From the NCBI GenBank assembly GCA_035640475.1, contig DASQWC010000088.1, positions 1-19,861 on the forward strand: DNA of 19,861 nucleotides, in the 5' to 3' direction. The notes under the pieces were generated by a model that worked only from the letters and a program-made list of their open reading frames with translations, had not been told where the DNA came from and did not search any database. Position numbers and translations under genes: made by a program. Of the stretch, positions 1 to 9,610 are shown piece by piece (within the stretch, counting starts at the first letter, position 1; each line of letters opens with the position of its first letter). This stretch comes from DASQWC01 sp035640475 (GTDB lineage: Bacteria > Actinomycetota > JAICYB01).

Positions 1-245
1 CACCGGCGGCCGCAGCAGCCCAGGCTGCCGAAGCACCGGCGGCTCCCGCACCGGCCGCCGCTCCGGCCGCCCCAGCCGACACCGGCGACATTCCGCACAT
101 CGACCCGACCAACCTGCCCGACGGCATCGACGCCGTCGCGCGTGGACGTTTGAAGAAGCTTGCCGTGTTTCAGGAGCGTGGCGAAGCTCCGCCGGCCGAC
201 CTCATCGAGAAGCTCCAGCCCATTCTCGATTCGATGAAGGGCTAG
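1..245 (+). CDS. 3' end of an unrecognised protein with Ala/Pro-rich linker (partial)
   Basis: The gene runs in from the left edge and ends at TAG 243-245, so only about 80 C-terminal residues are visible, read from position 3. The first 25 or so residues are a low-complexity Ala/Pro linker. They are followed by a compact charged tail containing HIDPTNLPDGIDAVARGRLK and ending LIEKLQPILDSMKG, which looks like a short helical module. The reading frame has strong codon bias for the region, so I consider it coding. I do not recognise the family. In mycobacteria the gene before this metallopeptidase is a D,D-carboxypeptidase (dacB), but nothing visible here supports that identity. The tail end of this gene (GAAGGG at 236-241) probably serves as the ribosome-binding site of the next gene. 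Confidence 0.6.
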   Translation, partial: PAAAAAQAAEAPAAPAPAAAPAAPADTGDIPHIDPTNLPDGIDAVARGRLKKLAVFQERGEAPPADLIEKLQPILDSMKG

Positions 246-251
246 AACGCG

Positions 252-1238
252 CTGGACTGGGCTTCCCTAGAACGCACGGCGAGAATCACCGCCGGCTCCG
301 GCACTCGTGCCGACGGCTCTGGGCTCCTGCGTTTGCGCCGCAACATCGTCGAGCTGCTCGACGAAGCGTGCGCCGAGGTCGAGCGCGAAGCGAGCCTGAC
401 GACGTCGCCGAGAGCCGAGCTCCTCGTCGTGGATCGCCACGGATGGATCGGCGGCAACCTCAGAACGCTCGAGCGGTTGTTCGGTGAGGTCAACGTCTCG
501 GGAGCGGAAGCGAAGGTTCTTGCGTGGGAGGGCGGCCTGTTCGTCGGACTCGTCGCGCGCGTCGTCCTCGCGCAGTTCGATCCGTTCCGCGATCAGCTCA
601 TCGTCGTGTATCCGAACCTCGGCGAGATGGCGCAGGGCAGCGGGCTGAGGTTCCTCATGTTCCACGAGGTCACGCACCTCGCTCAGTTTCGTGCGGCGCC
701 TTGGATTCCCGATCGCATTGTCGAGCTCGGCCGCGAGGTGATGGCGGCGCAACAACCCGGCTGGACGAGGGAAGCGCTCGGAAAGCTGCCGGAGGTGCTG
801 CCGGAGATCGTCCGCTGGGCCCGCGGCGCCGTAGAAGGACGCGAGCAATCGATGCCGCTCCTCGAGCTCCTTCCCGACGCACAGCGCGAAGCCGTGTTCA
901 AGCTGCACGCGATGGTCACCCTTCTCGAAGGCCACGCGACGTTCGTGACTGATCTGATTGGACGGCGGGTGCTGCCGGACTTCGACGCGCTCAAGCGGCG
1001 GATCGAGGCCCGGAGAAAGCGTCCGCCGTTGGTCCGGCTGCTCGAAGCGGTCGCAGGTCTCGAGATGAAGCGCCAGCAATACGTGCTCGGACGGGCCTTC
1101 TGCGAACGAGTCTGGGAGCACGGCGGCGCGGCTGCGCTCGATGCCGCTTGGCGCGGCCCGGAGTGGCTGCCGACGCTCGACGAGCTGCGCGAGCCGCACC
1201 TGTGGCTCGAGCGCGTCGGCACGCCGACCGCCTCCTAG
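252..1238 (+). CDS. Zincin_2 (DUF2342) zinc metallopeptidase, coenzyme F420-associated family
   Basis: This is a predicted zinc peptidase-like protein of the family often annotated as F420 biosynthesis-associated; its substrate is unknown. The zinc motif HEVTH is at 663-677 (H138, E139, H142 from position 252), inside MFHEVTHLAQF. A second family signature, LLEGHATFV, lies near residue 222. The block RAELLVVDRHGWIGGNL is also typical. The first ATG/GTG/TTG in frame is TTG 333 (301 aa), but the frame stays open back to the upstream stop at 243. The extra residues (DWASLERTARITAGSGT) resemble the usual family N-terminus, which has a DW near the start. CTG 252 has GAAGGG 10 nt upstream, so I place the start there (328 aa); TTG 333 is the conservative alternative. 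It is followed 9 nt later by tilS, as in mycobacteria. Family assignment is firm and the start is uncertain. Confidence 0.85.
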   Translation: MDWASLERTARITAGSGTRADGSGLLRLRRNIVELLDEACAEVEREASLTTSPRAELLVVDRHGWIGGNLRTLERLFGEVNVSGAEAKVLAWEGGLFVGLVARVVLAQFDPFRDQLIVVYPNLGEMAQGSGLRFLMFHEVTHLAQFRAAPWIPDRIVELGREVMAAQQPGWTREALGKLPEVLPEIVRWARGAVEGREQSMPLLELLPDAQREAVFKLHAMVTLLEGHATFVTDLIGRRVLPDFDALKRRIEARRKRPPLVRLLEAVAGLEMKRQQYVLGRAFCERVWEHGGAAALDAAWRGPEWLPTLDELREPHLWLERVGTPTAS

Positions 1239-1247
1239 ACTTTTCCC

Positions 1248-2543
1248 ATGCTCGAACACAACGTCGAGCAGGCGCTGCGCGCGCTCGGAGTCTCCGATGG
1301 TGATCGCATCGCCGTTGCCTGCTCGGGTGGAGCGGACTCGGTCGCATTGCTCCATCTCCTCGCGCATCGCGGCGTGCACGTCTTGCACGTCGATCACCAT
1401 CTCCGTGCCGAGTCGTCGGCCGACGCAACGTTCGTCGAAGGGCTTGCGCGCGGACTCGGCCTTGGCTGCCGCGTGCTTCACGTGTACGTGCGCCGGGGCA
1501 AAGGCGAGTCACTCGAAGCGGCGGCGCGCGAGGCCAGGTATTCGGCCCTCGAACAAGCGCGGACGGATCTCGGCGTCGACTGGATCGCGACGGCGCATAC
1601 GAGAGACGATCAGGCCGAGACGGTTCTTCTCCGTCTCCTGCGCGGCGGCAGCCTCGCCGGTATCGCGCCGCGTCGCGGACCAATCGTGCGCCCGCTGCTC
1701 GGCTTCGGCCGAGACGAGCTCAAGGATTGGCTCCTTGCACGATCGATTCGATGGCACGAGGACCCATCGAACGAAGACGTCGCGCTCGAACGGAACTGGG
1801 TCCGGAAGGTATTGCTCCCGGCGATGCGCGACAGGCGTGGTGGCGTCGCCAAGGTCCTCGCGAGAGCCGCCGACCATGCGCGCGCGGACGCCGAAGCGTT
1901 GGACGAGATCGTTCGGGCGTTGCTCGGGCGGGTCGTCGTCGACGAAGCAGGTGCGTTCCTCCCGATGCCCGAGCTCGATCCGCTCCCGCTCGCGCTTCGG
2001 AGCCGGCTCGTTCGGACGACGCTTCGCCGGATCGGAGTCGATCCGACGTCGACGGAGCTCGAGGCGGTCAATGCGCTGCGAGTCGGGCGCCGCGCCCGAT
2101 GCGGTGGCGTCCGCGTCGACCGAACACCCGGCGGCATCGTGTTTGCGCACGATCCGCTTCCAGTCCCGGATGTCTTGCCGTTGCCGGCGAGCGGCACGAT
2201 CGAGTCGCGCGCATGGGGGATTCGCGTTCGCGTCGGTCCGGCCGGTGCTGCGCCGTGGGTGTGGAGATCGCCGCTCACCGGCGAGCCGGCGGCCATCCGC
2301 TCCCGCAGAGCCGGCGACCGCGTCTCGACCGCTGCCGGCACGCGGAAGGTGCAAGACGTGCTCGTCGACGCGAAGATTCCGAGCTCGCTCCGCGATCTCG
2401 TCCCGCTCGTTGCGACGGGTCCCGATGCGCTGGCTGTCGTCGGTCTCACTTCGTACCCTGTTGCCTCCGGAACGGTCGTGGACGCCGAGCCGTGCTCGGC
2501 GACCTGGTCCAGAAAGGTCCTGTGGACGCGGTCGAGCGCATAG
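1248..2543 (+). CDS. tilS: tRNA(Ile)-lysidine synthase
   Basis: TilS attaches lysine to C34 of the CAU-anticodon tRNA-Ile in an ATP-dependent reaction, so that it reads AUA; it acts in the cytoplasm. The 431-aa product begins with the N-type ATP pyrophosphatase domain. SGGADS is at residues 26-31, followed by HVDHHLR and HTRDDQAETVLLRLLRGG, all diagnostic. The C-terminal TilS domain is seen as RRAGDRV, then RKVQDVLVDAKIPSSLRDLV and PLVA. ATG 1248 is the first codon that gives a normal N-terminus. There is no Shine-Dalgarno; a TAGACT hexamer ends 6 nt before the ATG, consistent with leaderless transcription. The 3' end overlaps hpt by 22 nt, which suggests translational coupling. Length is in the family's usual range. 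Confidence 0.97.
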   Translation: MLEHNVEQALRALGVSDGDRIAVACSGGADSVALLHLLAHRGVHVLHVDHHLRAESSADATFVEGLARGLGLGCRVLHVYVRRGKGESLEAAAREARYSALEQARTDLGVDWIATAHTRDDQAETVLLRLLRGGSLAGIAPRRGPIVRPLLGFGRDELKDWLLARSIRWHEDPSNEDVALERNWVRKVLLPAMRDRRGGVAKVLARAADHARADAEALDEIVRALLGRVVVDEAGAFLPMPELDPLPLALRSRLVRTTLRRIGVDPTSTELEAVNALRVGRRARCGGVRVDRTPGGIVFAHDPLPVPDVLPLPASGTIESRAWGIRVRVGPAGAAPWVWRSPLTGEPAAIRSRRAGDRVSTAAGTRKVQDVLVDAKIPSSLRDLVPLVATGPDALAVVGLTSYPVASGTVVDAEPCSATWSRKVLWTRSSA

Positions 2544-3124
2544 ACGAGCTTGTCGACGTTCCGGCGCCCTATCGGGCGCAGCTGGGCGAGATCGTCGTAC
2601 CCGCCGACGCCATCCGGTCGAAGGTCGCCGAGCTCGGAGAGACGATCACCCGCGAGTACGAGGGCCGGGAGCCGATTCTCATCGGCATCCTAAAGGGCGC
2701 CTCGGTGTTCCTGGCCGACCTGGCCCGGCACATCGCACTCCCGCTGCGGTTCGACTTCATGGCCGTCTCCAGCTACGGGTCGGCGACCAAGTCGTCGGGC
2801 GTCGTCCGGATCCTGAAGGACCTCGACCACGAGATCGAGGGGCAGGACGTCATCGTCGTCGAGGACATCATCGATTCGGGACTCACGCTGAACTACCTGC
2901 TTCGCTACTTGCGTGCGCGGCGTCCGGCGTCCCTCGAGGTCTGTGCGCTGTTCTCAAAGGAAGGACGGCAACGGGTGCCGATCCCGATCCGATACGAGGG
3001 GTTCAAGATCGGCGGCGAGTTCGTCGTCGGGTACGGCCTCGACTTCCAGGAGCGTTTCCGCAACCTGGGGTTCCTCGCGGTCCTCAAGGATCACCCCGAG
3101 ACCCGCTCCGCGCGCCAGCCGTAA
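2522..3124 (+). CDS. hpt: Hypoxanthine phosphoribosyltransferase
   Basis: The enzyme salvages hypoxanthine (and usually guanine) with PRPP to give IMP/GMP. The PRPP-binding loop VIVVEDIIDSGLTL begins at residue 110, with the paired acidic residues E114 and D115. The blocks ILIGILKGASVFLADLAR, FDFMAVSSYG and VVGYGLDFQERFRNL are all standard for the family. I chose GTG 2522 (200 aa), which lies inside the end of tilS, because AAAGG sits 4 nt upstream and no later start precedes the conserved block LGEIVVPADAI. GTG 2492 in frame is a possible longer start. It lies between tilS and ftsH, as in many Actinomycetota. Confidence 0.95.
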   Translation: MDAVERIDELVDVPAPYRAQLGEIVVPADAIRSKVAELGETITREYEGREPILIGILKGASVFLADLARHIALPLRFDFMAVSSYGSATKSSGVVRILKDLDHEIEGQDVIVVEDIIDSGLTLNYLLRYLRARRPASLEVCALFSKEGRQRVPIPIRYEGFKIGGEFVVGYGLDFQERFRNLGFLAVLKDHPETRSARQP

Positions 3125-3154
3125 CTCCGTAACCCGAGTACGATTTACTACGCC

Positions 3155-5104
<1,950 letters not shown>

Positions 5105-5113
5105 GAACCGCAC

Positions 5114-5773
5114 ATGGCGAAGATCGAATTAGGTACGGGAACCGCGGCCGAGATCGTCCATCCGCAGACGGGACGGCCGAAAGCCGGCATCGTCCTCGTA
5201 CCCGACATCATGGGGCTCCGCCCGCTGTTCGAGGAGCACTGTGCGCGTATCTCCAAGGAATGGAAGGTCAGCGTCTGCGCGCCCGAGCTGTTCCCGGGGA
5301 TGGAGAAGCTCAATCTCGACCAGCGCATGAAGAAGGCCAAGTCGCTGTCCGACGAGGACAAGGTCGGCGACATCCTCGCCGCAGCACAGCGCACCGGGTG
5401 TGACACGGTGCATGTCATCGGGTTCTGCATGGGCGGTATGTACGCGCTCAAAGCGGCGGCGAACGAACGGTTCACGAAGGCCGTTTCCTTTTACGGAATG
5501 GTTCGCGTACCGAAGCAGTGGAAGGGGAAAGGGCAAGCAGAGCCGCTCGAGCTGCTCGCCGATCGTGGGGCCGCACACGTGATGGAGATCGTCGGAACGA
5601 AGGACGCATACGTTCCCGTCGAGGACGCGAAGGAGCTCGAAGCCATCGGCGCTACCGTCGTCGTGTACAAGGGAGCCGAGCACGGCTTCATCCACGACGC
5701 CGACCGGCCCGCGCATCGTCCGAAGGACGCGAAAGACGCATGGACGCGGGCGAAGAAGTTTCTCGGACTCTGA
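5114..5773 (+). CDS. Dienelactone hydrolase family alpha/beta hydrolase
   Basis: The 219-aa cytoplasmic protein has the dienelactone hydrolase family layout with a Cys-Asp-His triad. The nucleophile is C105 in IGFCMGG, the acid is D164 in GTKDAYVP, and the base is H190 in EHGFIHD. The N-terminal strand block GIVLVPDIMGLRP is also typical. There is no signal peptide. True dienelactone hydrolase acts in chlorocatechol breakdown, but no catabolic genes are nearby and family members have diverse ester or lactone substrates, so the substrate is unknown. It starts 9 nt after ftsH, and its last 34 nt overlap the start of the secreted metallopeptidase. It is not part of the conserved ftsH-folE neighbourhood I recall for mycobacteria. 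Confidence 0.88.
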   Translation: MAKIELGTGTAAEIVHPQTGRPKAGIVLVPDIMGLRPLFEEHCARISKEWKVSVCAPELFPGMEKLNLDQRMKKAKSLSDEDKVGDILAAAQRTGCDTVHVIGFCMGGMYALKAAANERFTKAVSFYGMVRVPKQWKGKGQAEPLELLADRGAAHVMEIVGTKDAYVPVEDAKELEAIGATVVVYKGAEHGFIHDADRPAHRPKDAKDAWTRAKKFLGL

Positions 5774-7029
5774 GGCCGCGCCTCCGCGCCGCCGCCGTTG
5801 CGGTTGCCGTTGTTTCGACGTTCCTGACGGGCTCGAGCGCAGGAGCCGCGATCAGACAGGACGACGCCGGGACCCGCCGCGATGCGGGGAACACGTTCGA
5901 GGCCGCGACGAAGGTCGTCCCGCACGGCTTCTACGCGGGAGAGCTGAACGCTGCCAAAGGTGACACGGACGACTTCTACAAGTTCCCGCTGCGCGAAGGT
6001 TCGGCCCTGTCCGTGCTCGTCGAGTTCAACGGCGGCACGCTCTCGGATCCCGTGACGCTGCTGGATCCCAGCGGCAATCCTGTCGACGTCGGCGTGAAGG
6101 TTTCCGGTCTTGGGGTCGCCGTCGGATCGGTGTTCACCGGCGAGTTCCCGACGACGGTGCGGCTTGCCGTTCATAAGGCGCTCGCGCCCGGCGAGTACAG
6201 GCTGCATCTCCAATCCAAACGGTCCACGATCGGCGATTACGCCCTGTGCTTCCTCAACTGCGAGGGAGTCGTCACTGCGCCGCAAGACTTCTTCGCCGGC
6301 GGAGCCCTGCCGACGCCGTTCACGAAGGTGCTCCTCATCCCGCCGGCGCACGGCGACCTCGGCAATCCGCTCGGGCCGACGGTCGTCGACTACGTGGACG
6401 CGACGCTGCGCGGGATCCGCAAGTGGAACGACGTCATCAAGGCGTTCACGAAGGACTTCCCGAAGTACTCATACCTGCGCAAGATCAAGATCCATCTGGA
6501 CGTCTTCGACGGCGTCCATCCGGTCGATCCGGCCTTGTACGACATCATCATCGGCTACGCGGCGGCGGGACCGGCTTTCCGGGGGATAGCGACCGACGTC
6601 GATCCGGGCATCGAGGATCTGCTCAAGCAGATCGGGGCCGACGAGCAGGTGCGGTTCACCGGGCGCGGGATCATCCTCAGCCTGTTCGGGTCGTCTCCAC
6701 GTGTCGGCCAAGTGCTCTACGACTTCCCCGAAGTGATGGACCTCGAGATCGTCACGTCGCACGAGTTCGGCCACACGTTCGGCCTCGGTCACACCAGGAC
6801 GTGGGACCGCAGGCTCGGCCCGGACCTGATGAACAGCCCGGCGACCTTCGTCTACGGCGATGGGTTCCCGATCGGCGACGGCGGCGAGCGCACGAAGCGC
6901 AAGTGCCTGTCGACGACCAACCTCTACGGTCTCGCGGTGGCCTACCGGTGGATCCCGAGCGGCAAGTGGCAGAGCACGTCGCGCAGTGTGGATCTGCCGA
7001 AGGGCATGCCGTACAAGTGGTACTGCTAG
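5740..7029 (+). CDS. Secreted metzincin-like zinc metallopeptidase with N-terminal PPC-like domain
   Basis: The 429-aa protein starts with a clear signal peptide: Arg residues at 9-16, a hydrophobic core AAAVAVAVVSTFL (17-29), and a likely cleavage after A36 or A37. Residues of about 45-145 (DTDDFYKFPLREGSAL, later APGEYRLHLQS) resemble a bacterial pre-peptidase C-terminal (PPC) beta-sandwich. The catalytic part holds HEFGHTFGLGH at 341-351, the HExxHxxGxxH zinc motif of metzincins, and a plausible Met-turn at M364 in DLMNS. The few cysteines could form disulfides outside the cell. ATG 5740 was chosen because it alone gives a proper signal peptide; the frame is open further upstream inside the hydrolase gene, but that part reads as shadow. 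The gene overlaps the hydrolase by 34 nt. I do not recognise the exact family, and the substrate is unknown. Confidence 0.85.
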   Translation: MDAGEEVSRTLRPRLRAAAVAVAVVSTFLTGSSAGAAIRQDDAGTRRDAGNTFEAATKVVPHGFYAGELNAAKGDTDDFYKFPLREGSALSVLVEFNGGTLSDPVTLLDPSGNPVDVGVKVSGLGVAVGSVFTGEFPTTVRLAVHKALAPGEYRLHLQSKRSTIGDYALCFLNCEGVVTAPQDFFAGGALPTPFTKVLLIPPAHGDLGNPLGPTVVDYVDATLRGIRKWNDVIKAFTKDFPKYSYLRKIKIHLDVFDGVHPVDPALYDIIIGYAAAGPAFRGIATDVDPGIEDLLKQIGADEQVRFTGRGIILSLFGSSPRVGQVLYDFPEVMDLEIVTSHEFGHTFGLGHTRTWDRRLGPDLMNSPATFVYGDGFPIGDGGERTKRKCLSTTNLYGLAVAYRWIPSGKWQSTSRSVDLPKGMPYKWYC

Positions 7030-7059
7030 CTCCCGTTCCGGCCTGAATCCGCCGGTACC

Positions 7060-7638
7060 ATGGACGCCCCAATGGGCGATCAGAAAGCCGAAGAAGCCGT
7101 CCGGGCACTCCTCGACGCGCTCGGCGAGGACGCCGACCGCGAGGGACTGAAGCGCACACCCGAGCGGGTCGCCAAGCTCCTCGAGGAGTTCACATCGGGC
7201 CGGGACGTCGACCCCGCGGCCGTCTTGACCCCGGTCTTCTCCGAGGAGCACGACGAGATGATTCTCGTCAAGGACATCCCGTTCGCGTCGCTGTGCGATC
7301 ACCACCTCGTACCGTTCGTCGGCAAAGCCCATGTCGGGTACATCCCGAACAAGAACGGTCGGGTGACGGGGCTGTCGAAGCTCGCTCGCGTCGTCGATAT
7401 CTGCTCCCGCCGTCTGCAGATGCAGGAGCGGCTCACGACTCAGGTCGCCGACGCGATCGAGCAGGCGCTCGATCCGCGCGGCGTGATCGTGGTCGTCGAA
7501 GCGGAACACATGTGTATGTCGATGCGCGGCGTCCAGAAGCCGGGGCATCTCACTGTGACATCCGCCGTCCGGGGCGTGTTCCGCGAGAACGTCGCCACCC
7601 GGGCCGAGGCGATGACGTTCATCCGGGGCACTCGTTGA
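7060..7638 (+). CDS. folE: GTP cyclohydrolase I
   Basis: FolE converts GTP to 7,8-dihydroneopterin triphosphate, the first step of folate synthesis. The zinc-binding residues are visible: C79 in SLCDHHLVPF with H82, and C152 in EHMCMSMRGV. Other family blocks are REGLKRTPERVAKLLEEF, GKAHVGYIP, GLSKLARVVD and RLTTQVADAI. Length (192 aa from ATG 7060) is normal. A second in-frame ATG at 7072 lies 10 nt after a TACCAT hexamer and would give 188 aa from a leaderless message; I cannot decide between them. The 3' end overlaps folP by 4 nt (TTGA), so the two are probably translationally coupled. Confidence 0.97.
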   Translation: MDAPMGDQKAEEAVRALLDALGEDADREGLKRTPERVAKLLEEFTSGRDVDPAAVLTPVFSEEHDEMILVKDIPFASLCDHHLVPFVGKAHVGYIPNKNGRVTGLSKLARVVDICSRRLQMQERLTTQVADAIEQALDPRGVIVVVEAEHMCMSMRGVQKPGHLTVTSAVRGVFRENVATRAEAMTFIRGTR

Positions 7639-8426
7639 CGACCCGGGTGATGGGCGTCTTGAACGTGACGCCCGACTCCTTTTCCGACGGGGGCCGGTTC
7701 GAATCTGTCGACGCCGCCGTCGCCCGCGCCGAGCAAATGGTGTCCGAGGGCGCATCGGTGATCGACGTCGGCGGCGAGTCGACGCGTCCGGGCGCCGTCG
7801 ACGTCGATGCAGACCTCGAGATCGAGCGTGTCGTACCGGTCATCGAACGCATCGCCCCGCTCGAAGCGGAAATCTCGGTCGACACCCGTAAGGCCGTCGT
7901 CGCCAAGGCGGCAATCGACGCCGGCGCGACGATCGTGAACGACGTCTCGGCCGGCGCGTACGACCCCACCATGCTGCCGCTCGTCGCGGATCGCGGAGTT
8001 CGGGTCGTGCTGATGCACATGCGCGGCACGCCGCAGACGATGGACACCGAGACCGGCTACGGCGACGTTGTGCGCGACGTGGCCGGCGAGCTCCGTGAGC
8101 GCGTCGGCGCGGCACATGAATCGGGCGTCGACGACGCGAAGATCATGCTCGACCCGGGCCTCGGCTTCGCGAAAACGCCCGGGCAGTCGCTCGCGTTGTT
8201 GAAGCGCATCGACGTGATCGCCGCCATCGGCTACCCACTCGTCGTGGGCCCTTCGCGAAAGCGTTTCGTCGGGCACGTACTCGACGCTCTGGTCGATGAT
8301 CGCCTGGAAGGCACTATCGCCGCGTCGGTCTGGTGCGCGCTGCAGGGTGTCGCGATGGTGCGTGTGCACGACGTGCGGTCGGTCCGGCGTGCGCTCGACA
8401 TGATCGGGGCGATCCGTGACGCTTGA
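7635..8426 (+). CDS. folP: Dihydropteroate synthase
   Basis: DHPS joins 6-hydroxymethyl-dihydropterin pyrophosphate to p-aminobenzoate and is the sulfonamide target. The 263-aa sequence opens with MGVLNVTPDSFSDGG and contains GGESTRPGA (from residue 46), DVSAG, MHMRGTPQTM, DPGLGF (173-178) and GPSRKRF (205-211), covering the pterin, PABA and phosphate contacts. The start is TTG 7635, overlapping the folE stop, with GGGG 6 nt upstream. GTG 7647 and ATG 7650 are alternatives, but they would begin right at the conserved first motif. The end overlaps the nuclease gene by 11 nt. Confidence 0.97.
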   Translation: MTTRVMGVLNVTPDSFSDGGRFESVDAAVARAEQMVSEGASVIDVGGESTRPGAVDVDADLEIERVVPVIERIAPLEAEISVDTRKAVVAKAAIDAGATIVNDVSAGAYDPTMLPLVADRGVRVVLMHMRGTPQTMDTETGYGDVVRDVAGELRERVGAAHESGVDDAKIMLDPGLGFAKTPGQSLALLKRIDVIAAIGYPLVVGPSRKRFVGHVLDALVDDRLEGTIAASVWCALQGVAMVRVHDVRSVRRALDMIGAIRDA

Positions 8427-9240
8427 CCGTCTCTTCGACGAGGGTCAGGGACTCTTCGAGCTCAATCCGTCGAAGGTTCAGTGCTATCTGGACTGTCCGC
8501 GGCAATACCGCTTCCGGTACGTCGAGCGCCGTCCCGAACGCCGCACCTTCGGGCCGACCGCGTTGGGCCGGTCCGTACACAAGGCGCTGCGAGATTTCTA
8601 CGGATTGGAATCGTCGGAACGGACCGTCGACAACTTGCTGCGCGCCCTGCGTCGGGCGTGGGACGGCACCGGCTACCGGTCGTCCAAGGACGCGGAGGAT
8701 GCATTCGCTCGAGCAGAGGACATGTTGCGCCGTTATCACGCCGGAACAGATCCGCAGCGCGCTCGCGTCGTTGCGCTCGAGTCGAAGTTCTCGCATGCGA
8801 AGTCGGGCGAAGGCATTCTCGTTACCGGACGCGTGGACCGTATCGATATCGACGAGGGCGACTACGTGATCGTCGACTACAAAACGGGTCGCTTCGGCCA
8901 GACCGACGAGTCGATCGACGAGTCGTTGCCGTTATCGCTCTATGCGATTGCCGTGTCGGCCGTACTCGGCCGGCCGGTCAACCGTGTTGCCGTCGAGCAC
9001 CTGCCCACCGGCCGCCGCGCCGAGACGAACCGGGACGACGGGCGCATCTCCGGCGACTGGAAGGCGCTGGTGGACCTCGCCGACGAGATGCGCTCGATCG
9101 AGTCCGAGTTCCCGCCGAAGCCGGGCCCCCTGTGTCCGTGGTGCGACTATCTGACGATCTGTCCTGAGGGCAGGGCGTCGATGCGCGTATCGAATGCTGC
9201 GGCCGACGAAGCGCCGCCGCTCGTCGACGAGTATTCGTGA
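8416..9240 (+). CDS. PD-(D/E)XK nuclease, RecB/Cas4-like with predicted Fe-S cluster
   Basis: The 274-aa protein has the PDDEXK_1 layout shared by AddB/RecB C-terminal domains and Cas4. An N-terminal SKVQCYLDCPRQYRFRY block is followed by GRSVHKALRDF (motif I His), GRVDRID with D141, and VDYKTG with D154 and K156 as the metal-binding and catalytic residues. Four cysteines, C27, C240, C243 and C249 (the last three in CPWCDYLTIC), fit the 4Fe-4S staple seen in AddB and Cas4. There is no helicase domain, so it is a stand-alone nuclease of usual length. GTG 8416 has GGGG 6 nt upstream and overlaps folP by 11 nt; its TGA overlaps the folB GTG by 4 nt, so it is co-translated with folate genes. No CRISPR array or cas gene is present. 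Its biological role is unknown; DNA repair or end processing is an inference. Confidence 0.9.
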   Translation: MTLDRLFDEGQGLFELNPSKVQCYLDCPRQYRFRYVERRPERRTFGPTALGRSVHKALRDFYGLESSERTVDNLLRALRRAWDGTGYRSSKDAEDAFARAEDMLRRYHAGTDPQRARVVALESKFSHAKSGEGILVTGRVDRIDIDEGDYVIVDYKTGRFGQTDESIDESLPLSLYAIAVSAVLGRPVNRVAVEHLPTGRRAETNRDDGRISGDWKALVDLADEMRSIESEFPPKPGPLCPWCDYLTICPEGRASMRVSNAAADEAPPLVDEYS

Positions 9241-9584
9241 CCGACGCGATCGTCATCGAGGGCATCCGGGCCGACGGCCGGCACGGGCTGCCCGGTGAGC
9301 GGGACATTCCCCAGCCGTTCGTCGTTGATGTCGAGCTGCGCTACGGGCTCCGCGCCGCTGCGGCGGCCGACCGGCTCGACGAAACGATCGACTACGGCGC
9401 GATCGCGTGTGAGGTGCGCGACGTCATCGAGAGCACGTCGGTCGAGCTCATCGAGACGCTGGCGGAGAACATCGCGGAGCGCCTCGGCGCGTTCGGAGCA
9501 GACTCGGTGCTCATCCGTGTGTCGAAGCCCAAGGCTGCCGAATCGCTCGGCGTCGACGCCGTCGCGGTAGTGATCGAGAGGTAG
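9237..9584 (+). CDS. folB: Dihydroneopterin aldolase
   Basis: FolB cleaves 7,8-dihydroneopterin to 6-hydroxymethyl-dihydropterin and glycolaldehyde. The 115-aa sequence has the family N-terminus IEGIRADGRHGLPGERDIPQ, with E21 at the pterin-anchoring position. It also has DETIDYGAI, LIETLAENIAERL and the C-terminal SKPKA with K97, the likely catalytic lysine. GTG 9237 overlaps the nuclease stop (GTGA). A hairpin repeat begins at its own stop codon. Confidence 0.96.
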   Translation: MTDAIVIEGIRADGRHGLPGERDIPQPFVVDVELRYGLRAAAAADRLDETIDYGAIACEVRDVIESTSVELIETLAENIAERLGAFGADSVLIRVSKPKAAESLGVDAVAVVIER

Positions 9585-9610
9585 TTCAGGATGCGCCGTA
9601 GGCGCCCCTT
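9584..9610 (+). repeat. Hairpin repeat, copy A (folB-folK junction)
   Basis: It starts GTTCAGGAT and ends CCCCTT. The core stem is GCGCC/GGCGC (9593-9597 with 9601-9605) around a GTA loop. Flanks match copies B and C, while three base pairs of the stem differ from them by compensatory changes. Confidence 0.65.

Noticed and set aside
267..1481. Long minus-strand open frame of 404 codons opposite the metallopeptidase and tilS
   Set aside because: It is Arg/Glu/Asp-rich with no family motifs and lies fully opposite two well-supported genes; a typical high-GC antisense shadow.
1141..3132. Plus-strand open frame of 663 codons across tilS and hpt in another frame
   Set aside because: Ser/Arg-rich low-complexity translation with no motifs; the other frames encode TilS and Hpt with all catalytic residues.
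5518..5739. Longer N-terminus for the secreted metallopeptidase
   Set aside because: The extension lies entirely within the hydrolase gene and is Arg-rich shadow; starting at 5740 gives a textbook signal peptide.
8416..9240. Cas4 of a CRISPR system
   Set aside because: No repeats, spacers or other cas genes occur in the window; stand-alone RecB-like nucleases with the same cysteine pattern are common.
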